Shown here: positions 5,889-10,134 of the stretch, piece after piece
How the letters are laid out: each line of letters opens with the position of its first letter
Position numbering within the stretch: the first letter of the stretch is position 1
Made by a program: the position numbers and the translations under genes
Notes under the pieces: generated by a model
The model's database searches: none
Told to the model about the DNA's origin: nothing
What the model saw: only the letters and a program-made list of their open reading frames with translations
From: Microcaldota archaeon
GTDB lineage: Archaea; Micrarchaeota; Micrarchaeia; Micrarchaeales; CABMGC01
Assembly (NCBI GenBank): GCA_027314465.1
Contig: DAHVAU010000011.1
Coordinates: 1-10,134, forward strand
Direction: 5' to 3'
DNA length: 10,134 nt

Positions 5889-7307
5889 ATGAACAAGATC
5901 GTCATAGGCATCGCATTCCTTGGATTGTTCGCCTTTGGCATCATAACAATGCTGGCTACCTACAGCGCAGGCGGGATCTACTGGGATTTCATAGCGCACA
6001 TGCTATTCGCAAAGTCATTCCTCGCGCCGTCTTTCTACTCCGCACTCCAGTCCCACACGCTCGCTCAGGCTGCAAACTACCAGAATGCGTTCTATTACGA
6101 ATATTACAGAGCTCCGCTCATGTCATTCGTATTGCTGCCATTGATGGCCGCATTTGGCCAGGGCGTTGCTGCAGCCTACGCCACACTCCTCATTGTGCTG
6201 CTGATGATATCAGTGTTCTACGTATCCAGAGGGTTCAAGATGGACCCTTGGGTCTCGCTTGCTCTATTTGCAAATCCATATGTGCTCATATTCCTTACGC
6301 TGCTAAACGGCTCCGAGATACTGGCGATGGTCATGCTGCTTCTCAGTGTCTGGATGATATCGAGGAACAGGTGGCAGGCAGGGATATTCATGGCATTGGC
6401 AGGGCTTTCAAAGTTCCCTTCCTTGGTCTTCCTGCCCTTGCTTTTCATGCTGAAGGGGAGGGACAGGCATATGGCAATACTATCCTTCATACTGGTCACA
6501 CTGCCTTGGCTGGCATTCAACTTCTATGCATTCTCCAACCCGTTTTTCGGATACACCTCTTCGCTATCTGTATTCGGCTCAGGCGCCTCCGCGCTGTTTC
6601 CTATTGGCGTTGTCATAGCATCGCTCTGTATGGTGCTGGGCAGCCTTATCCCGGCAGCCGTATTATTTGGCATACTTGCATACTACGTGAATAGAGAGGG
6701 CAGGCTGCGCAGGCCTGTTGATGCAAAGAGGATATTTGCTGGGCCTGGAGTCGGGTTGGCACTGGCGCTGCTTATCCTGGGGATCATTGGGTTTGCGGCA
6801 GTATCCCTGCACAGCACTCTTGATAATCTGCCAAGGCTCGGCTATCTGCTTTACATAGGCGCCGCGATCCTGCTGGCATTTGGCATAAGCCGTGTGCTGA
6901 ACATTGCAGAAGGCCAGGGGCGCGGGAATCTAAGGCTGATAGTCTATGCAGCGATGTTCTTTGTTTATGCGGTCATATTGGCTTACACCTATGCCGGTCT
7001 CAGCACGCATTACATATTCAATGGATACGGCTCAAATAACCTGACTGTGCTCAATGCGGTAAACACGCTGGATCAGAAAGGGCTCGGGTCCTGCAACATT
7101 GTCTCAAATGCCTGGGTCTATCTCAGGTTCCAGGGGGTTAGTGCGCATTCGCCGTTTTACTATAATGCCACTGTGCAGCGTTACCCTATCCTGCTGTTTG
7201 GCAATATAGGCGTTCCTGCATCAACCGCAAGCACCCGCAACGTTAGCAAGATCTACAATTACCAGAATTACACGATAGACCTTCCGGAAAATTACACGTG
7301 CGGCTGA
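5889..7307 (+). CDS. Polytopic GT-C-like membrane glycosyltransferase
   Basis: A 472-residue protein with about ten hydrophobic helices and an extracytoplasmic C-terminal part of about 100 residues. The first helix (3-24) is followed by a loop with Y31-W32-D33, the position of the catalytic acidic residue in GT-C enzymes. Further support is the loop Y-Y-E-Y-Y-R-A-P (69-76) ahead of the next helices and G-L-S-K-F-P-S (172-178), both common in ArnT/PMT-like and DUF2029-like lipid-linked sugar transferases. It would take sugar from a polyprenyl-phosphate donor on the outer face of the membrane; donor and acceptor are unknown. It lacks the W-W-D-Y-G motif of AglB/STT3, so it is not the oligosaccharyltransferase. 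The C-terminal part carries C402 and C471 and five sequons (N384, N426, N451, N460, N468), fitting an outside location. The start ATG follows a TATA-like site closely, without Shine-Dalgarno. It ends 5 bases from the convergent pilin-like gene. Confidence 0.72.
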   Translation: MNKIVIGIAFLGLFAFGIITMLATYSAGGIYWDFIAHMLFAKSFLAPSFYSALQSHTLAQAANYQNAFYYEYYRAPLMSFVLLPLMAAFGQGVAAAYATLLIVLLMISVFYVSRGFKMDPWVSLALFANPYVLIFLTLLNGSEILAMVMLLLSVWMISRNRWQAGIFMALAGLSKFPSLVFLPLLFMLKGRDRHMAILSFILVTLPWLAFNFYAFSNPFFGYTSSLSVFGSGASALFPIGVVIASLCMVLGSLIPAAVLFGILAYYVNREGRLRRPVDAKRIFAGPGVGLALALLILGIIGFAAVSLHSTLDNLPRLGYLLYIGAAILLAFGISRVLNIAEGQGRGNLRLIVYAAMFFVYAVILAYTYAGLSTHYIFNGYGSNNLTVLNAVNTLDQKGLGSCNIVSNAWVYLRFQGVSAHSPFYYNATVQRYPILLFGNIGVPASTASTRNVSKIYNYQNYTIDLPENYTCG

Positions 7308-7312
7308 TCGCT

Positions 7313-7909
7313 CTACTGGCTGACTGCCGTGGCTGTGAACGTACCGACTTCAGATAATAGCGGAGTGCTGGACCCCTGCACATCGTACATTACCCATATG
7401 CTACCAGTGAATTTGCTCCCTATGGTTATCTTCGAGTTACCTAGCCATGGGTATTCGGGGCTTATGTACATCTTGGCGTTGACGAGCTGCCCTGGAGACA
7501 TGCTCACCGGGCCATAGGCCGTCCCATAATAGTACCCCCAATACCAGAAATCATCGGGATTGGTTAAATCCCCCATTGATGTGTCTGTTACGGTCTGGCC
7601 CTGCGGCACAACGACAAAATACACCTGGGTCCACTGCCCGGAGAACGCATCTCCCACAGTGGCAGTTATGCTTGGATCACTGTACGAATTGAGGGTGTTT
7701 GCGCTGAATAACATCTGGGAGCACATGAATCCGGACTGCGGGAGGCATGTGGACACGCCGCCCGACGTGCCGAATACCCCAAGCGAGTACAGTGCAACCA
7801 TAACGACTGCTATGATCAGTATGGCCCAACCGTACGTCATCAGGTATTCCATTGCCGACTGCAGCTTCAGGTCCATTCCAACGCCCATGCCTCCAGCCTG
7901 CTGCCTCAC
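7313..7909 (-). CDS. Type IV pilin-like (class III signal peptide) secreted protein
   Basis: Up to 198 residues. Near the N-terminus a short charged leader (M-D-L-K-L) precedes Q17-S-A-M-E21-Y-L and a hydrophobic helix (about 22-46): the archaeal class III/prepilin arrangement, normally cut before Q by an EppA/PibD-type peptidase, with the conserved Glu and helix driving assembly into a filament. The remaining 150 residues form a mostly beta, aromatic- and Gly-rich head with C55 and C63, likely a disulfide; no N-glycosylation sequon is present. The Q-S-A-M-E-Y-L-M-T-Y-G-W stretch is typical of DPANN genomes. Start: a GTG at 7909 overlaps the TGA of the upstream surface-protein gene (GTGA), suggesting coupling; ATG codons at 7888 and 7876 are alternatives, and 7876 gives the shortest leader. 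It could be a pilus subunit, a minor pilin or another filament or membrane-held protein. Confidence 0.83.
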   Translation of the reverse strand: MRQQAGGMGVGMDLKLQSAMEYLMTYGWAILIIAVVMVALYSLGVFGTSGGVSTCLPQSGFMCSQMLFSANTLNSYSDPSITATVGDAFSGQWTQVYFVVVPQGQTVTDTSMGDLTNPDDFWYWGYYYGTAYGPVSMSPGQLVNAKMYISPEYPWLGNSKITIGSKFTGSIWVMYDVQGSSTPLLSEVGTFTATAVSQ

Positions 7910-10134
7910 TTCTGACCCATATTATTGTAATTGTAGCTCCAGCTTTTGTCAGTGACGCCATTGCACCACCGACTGCTGCACCGGCCCAATCCTATGCTGT
8001 CATTCCAGGCAAAGCCATCCCATCCGCAGTTAGATAAGTAGTTGCCTGGTGTTCCCTCGTAGCAGCCCTGGCCATTGCCTTGCACGTGGTTGTACAGATC
8101 CCAGCCTGGCATATGGTAGTTGCCCGGGGTCTTGTTGTTGCAGCAGTTGTCGTTGTCTTGAATCCCACGGTATCCTCCCATCTTATTATCCGAGTTCACT
8201 GACTCTCCGTTGTAACCGTGGAAGTCGCCAACCTGGTCTGGATTGCTGCACGCTGAAGGTGCATTCACTGTCACTATGACATTTGATTCCGAGATCTCTC
8301 CTGAAAGGTCTATTACAGAGAGGGTCACAATGAAGTTGCCTACGCTATTGAAGGCGAATTCATTGCCATTCTGCACCACTCCGGCCATGCTGTTTACTGT
8401 GTATGTGTATTCGTTGTTCCCTGTACCTCCTGTAGTGACGTTGCTAAACACAACACTCTGTCCGGTGACTATGTTTGCAGTATTTGCAGACAGCGCAACA
8501 TAAAGCTGCGGTGTCACTGTTATCGCGGCCACTGCATTTGAGGTCCCGCCGACGCTGTCCGTGGCTACGAGTGTAATGATGTAGTTCCCTGCGCTGCCAA
8601 AAGCAAATACGTTGCCGTTCTGCTTCACTGCGTTAGTGGTGCCCAGCGTGTAGGCGTACGTATACGGGGCTATTCCTCCAGAGGTGGTGTTGGTGAGAGA
8701 TACTGCCTGATTAGCTGAGATTAGCGTCCTGTTTGGAGCCAGTGCTATGGCAAGTGCCGGCGCAGGAGTTATTGTCACATTGGAGTTTGCCATTTCCTGA
8801 CTGTAGTCTACTACCTCGAGGTTTACTGTGCACTGCGCGTCTGTATTGAATCGGAACTTGTCAGCTCCGGATGCGCCTGACACCTCTGTTGCACAGCCTG
8901 TCGGAGTTGTCGTGTAAGTGTATGTGTTAGTTCCTGTCCCGCCTGTAGACACGTTCGTGAAAGACACAAGCTGATTCTCATCAATCACTGTCCTGTTTGT
9001 GCTCAGCGCTTCTGTAAGTGCGCTTGCAGGAGTTATCGTTACGTTTGCATTTGCCACTTCTCCTGACTGGTCAATGACATTGAGATTCACTTCGCACGAC
9101 GAAGCCGTGTTGAAAGCGAATGCATTCTTTTCTGTTACCTGCACTGCGCAGTTCACAGGCGACAGCGTGTAGGCGTATTTATTGCCGCCTGTCCCGCCAG
9201 CACTGCTGTTAGCGAACGACACTTCCTGGCCGACCGAGATTACAGTCCTGTTCGGCGTAAGAGACAGCGCCAGTGCGACTGTCGGGGTTATTGTCACGTT
9301 TGCATTGGCCTGTATACCTGCGCTGTCAGTGGCCTGCAGGTTTACTTCGCATGCAGATGTTGTGGTGAATTCAAATGCATTCTTTCCTGCAACCTGCATT
9401 GCGCATCCTAAAGGTGATGCGGTGTAAACATATGTGTTCCCACCCGCGCCTCCTGAAGTGGTGTTTGCGAGGAGCACTGCCTGCCCTACGCTTATGGTAG
9501 TTCTATTGGCTACCATTTTTGCGCTCAAGGCGGGTATAACCATGAAAGTGATGGACTGCGACTGCTGCGTCTGCCCGCTGCTGTCTATTGCATTCGCATA
9601 TATCGGGTATGCTCCTGCAGCCGAAGGGTAGAACGTAAGCGTGTTCGATGTCACTACGGCATTCTGCGCGCCGTTGACGAACCAGTTGTATGTGTACGGT
9701 GGCGTTCCGCCGCTGGTCTGGGCGTACACATTGGCGTTCTGTCCAACCTCGAGAGTGTTCACAGGCGCAGATATCTGCACTGCGAGCGGCTGCGTGAATC
9801 CAGTTACTGTTATGTTGACGCTTGCATATACTGTATTATTGGTGCTGTCCTGGACCTCCTCAGTTATCTCATATGTGCCTGGTGTGGGGAAGGTGAAGCT
9901 GTTGCCCTGCTCAATCACCCCTCTCGGAATTATATAAGAGAACCTGTACGGTGGCGCTCCTGAAAACAGAACCGTGTTATTTCCAGTCGCATTTGATATG
10001 GTTATGCTGTTTCCTTCGCTGAGCGTATTCGATGAGGGCGTGATCTGAAGTATCAGCGCCGGTTTCACTCCCATGACTGCAAGCCCGGACCCTGTGTTAC
10101 CGTAAACATCATTTGCTGTAACTACTATATCATC
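7906..10134 (-). CDS. Giant Ig/PKD-like repeat surface protein with Cys/Trp/Asn-rich C-terminus (5'-partial)
   Basis: The frame is open through the right edge: the 20 codons before the ATG at 10074 continue repeat sequence (D-D-I-V-V-T-A-N-D-V), so that ATG is internal. 742 residues are visible. Counting from the internal Met, seven Ig-like units lie at about 5-95, 96-181, 182-265, 266-350, 351-438, 439-522 and 523-605. Units 3-5 hold one Cys pair each (C224/C242, C309/C327, C394/C415); the others hold none. Units 3-6 begin with N-R-T, and units 3-7 carry a sequon before G-G. The last 117 residues differ: seven Cys, five Trp, 18 Asn and a 26-residue repeat with C-x3-TPGNY. There is no C-terminal membrane helix, unlike the surface protein at 1-1652, so attachment must be N-terminal or through a partner. 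The stop overlaps the start of the pilin-like gene by 4 bases; the two are likely co-transcribed and may act together at a filament. Exact function unknown. Confidence 0.85.
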   Translation of the reverse strand, partial: DDIVVTANDVYGNTGSGLAVMGVKPALILQITPSSNTLSEGNSITISNATGNNTVLFSGAPPYRFSYIIPRGVIEQGNSFTFPTPGTYEITEEVQDSTNNTVYASVNITVTGFTQPLAVQISAPVNTLEVGQNANVYAQTSGGTPPYTYNWFVNGAQNAVVTSNTLTFYPSAAGAYPIYANAIDSSGQTQQSQSITFMVIPALSAKMVANRTTISVGQAVLLANTTSGGAGGNTYVYTASPLGCAMQVAGKNAFEFTTTSACEVNLQATDSAGIQANANVTITPTVALALSLTPNRTVISVGQEVSFANSSAGGTGGNKYAYTLSPVNCAVQVTEKNAFAFNTASSCEVNLNVIDQSGEVANANVTITPASALTEALSTNRTVIDENQLVSFTNVSTGGTGTNTYTYTTTPTGCATEVSGASGADKFRFNTDAQCTVNLEVVDYSQEMANSNVTITPAPALAIALAPNRTLISANQAVSLTNTTSGGIAPYTYAYTLGTTNAVKQNGNVFAFGSAGNYIITLVATDSVGGTSNAVAAITVTPQLYVALSANTANIVTGQSVVFSNVTTGGTGNNEYTYTVNSMAGVVQNGNEFAFNSVGNFIVTLSVIDLSGEISESNVIVTVNAPSACSNPDQVGDFHGYNGESVNSDNKMGGYRGIQDNDNCCNNKTPGNYHMPGWDLYNHVQGNGQGCYEGTPGNYLSNCGWDGFAWNDSIGLGRCSSRWCNGVTDKSWSYNYNNMGQK
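7909..8259 (-). other. C-terminal Cys/Trp/Asn-rich module of the repeat surface protein
   Basis: This part encodes 117 residues after the last Ig-like unit. Cys at 609, 644, 645, 671, 683, 699 and 704; Trp at 658, 685, 690, 703 and 712; many Asn, Gly, Tyr and Asp. C645-x3-TPGNY-x4-GWD recurs 26 residues later as C671-x3-TPGNY-x5-GWD. I do not recognise the fold. The odd Cys count leaves one free or intermolecular. Such composition would suit a disulfide-rich binding module, perhaps for calcium or glycan, but that is inference. Confidence 0.55.
8260..10062 (-). repeat. Seven degenerate tandem repeats encoding Ig/PKD-like units
   Basis: Unit boundaries on the minus strand are about 10062-9790, 9789-9532, 9531-9280, 9279-9025, 9024-8761, 8760-8509 and 8508-8260, i.e. 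249-273 bases each. Units 3-5 are the most alike, also in DNA: the sequence for N-V-T-I-T-P recurs near 9280-9300, 9025-9045 and 8762-8785. Units 1, 2, 6 and 7 are more divergent. The pattern suggests growth by tandem duplication. Confidence 0.75.

Noticed and set aside
5879..6694. 271-codon plus-strand frame overlapping the glycosyltransferase gene
   Set aside because: It is rich in His, Arg and Cys with no domain, and the alternative frame gives a coherent polytopic membrane protein.
5889..7307. AglB/STT3 oligosaccharyltransferase
   Set aside because: The W-W-D-Y-G motif is missing and 472 residues is too short; a generic GT-C enzyme fits better.
10072..10074. ATG at 10074 as the true start of the right surface protein
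   Set aside because: Twenty further in-frame codons read as the end of another Ig-like unit, and no signal peptide follows the ATG.
1..10134. CRISPR array, rRNA, insertion sequence or toxin-antitoxin pair
   Set aside because: I looked for regular short repeats with unique spacers, conserved RNA stretches, transposase motifs and small paired genes on both strands and saw none; the only periodic DNA is the coding repeat at 8260-10062.

Overview
The window looks like part of an archaeal chromosome, most likely a DPANN lineage and by style Micrarchaeota-like. This rests on three things. There is a type IV pilin-like protein with the class III leader and first helix seen in these genomes (Q-S-A-M-E-Y-L-M-T-Y-G-W). 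There is a secreted protein with Thr-rich stalks and a C-terminal anchor. TATA-like promoters sit close to start codons, with few Shine-Dalgarno sites. The lineage call is inference; no rRNA or marker gene is present.

Layout. Positions 1-1652 (+) hold the 3' part of a large surface protein: Ig/PKD-like repeats, Thr-rich stalk, folded domain, second stalk, C-terminal membrane helix. Positions 1653-1968 show no convincing gene but several inverted repeats. Positions 1969-3831 (-) encode a P1B-type metal-transporting ATPase with a TPC membrane motif and its own likely promoter and inverted repeat. Positions 3948-5730 (-) are a two-gene operon: a small DUF3311 membrane protein translationally coupled to a sodium:solute symporter family transporter. 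A divergent promoter region (5731-5888) separates this operon from a GT-C-like membrane glycosyltransferase (5889-7307, +). Convergent with it, only 5 bases away, is a two-gene unit on the minus strand: a very large Ig-repeat surface protein (from beyond 10134 to 7906) whose stop overlaps the start of the pilin-like gene (7909-7313).

How the parts may work together. Both edges carry surface proteins built from the same kind of roughly 85-90-residue repeat (shared G-G-T-P-P-Y-T-Y-N signature), and both genes run off the window, so neither true N-terminus is visible. In the right-hand protein, N-glycosylation sequons recur at the same three places in successive repeats, and a membrane glycosyltransferase gene lies next door. 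A glycosylated cell-surface or pilus-associated locus is a reasonable inference. The middle block (metal ATPase, symporter pair) is ordinary membrane transport with no visible functional tie to the surface genes. The least familiar piece is the Cys/Trp/Asn-rich C-terminal module of the right-hand surface protein (7909-8259), which contains a 26-residue internal repeat and replaces the membrane anchor expected there.
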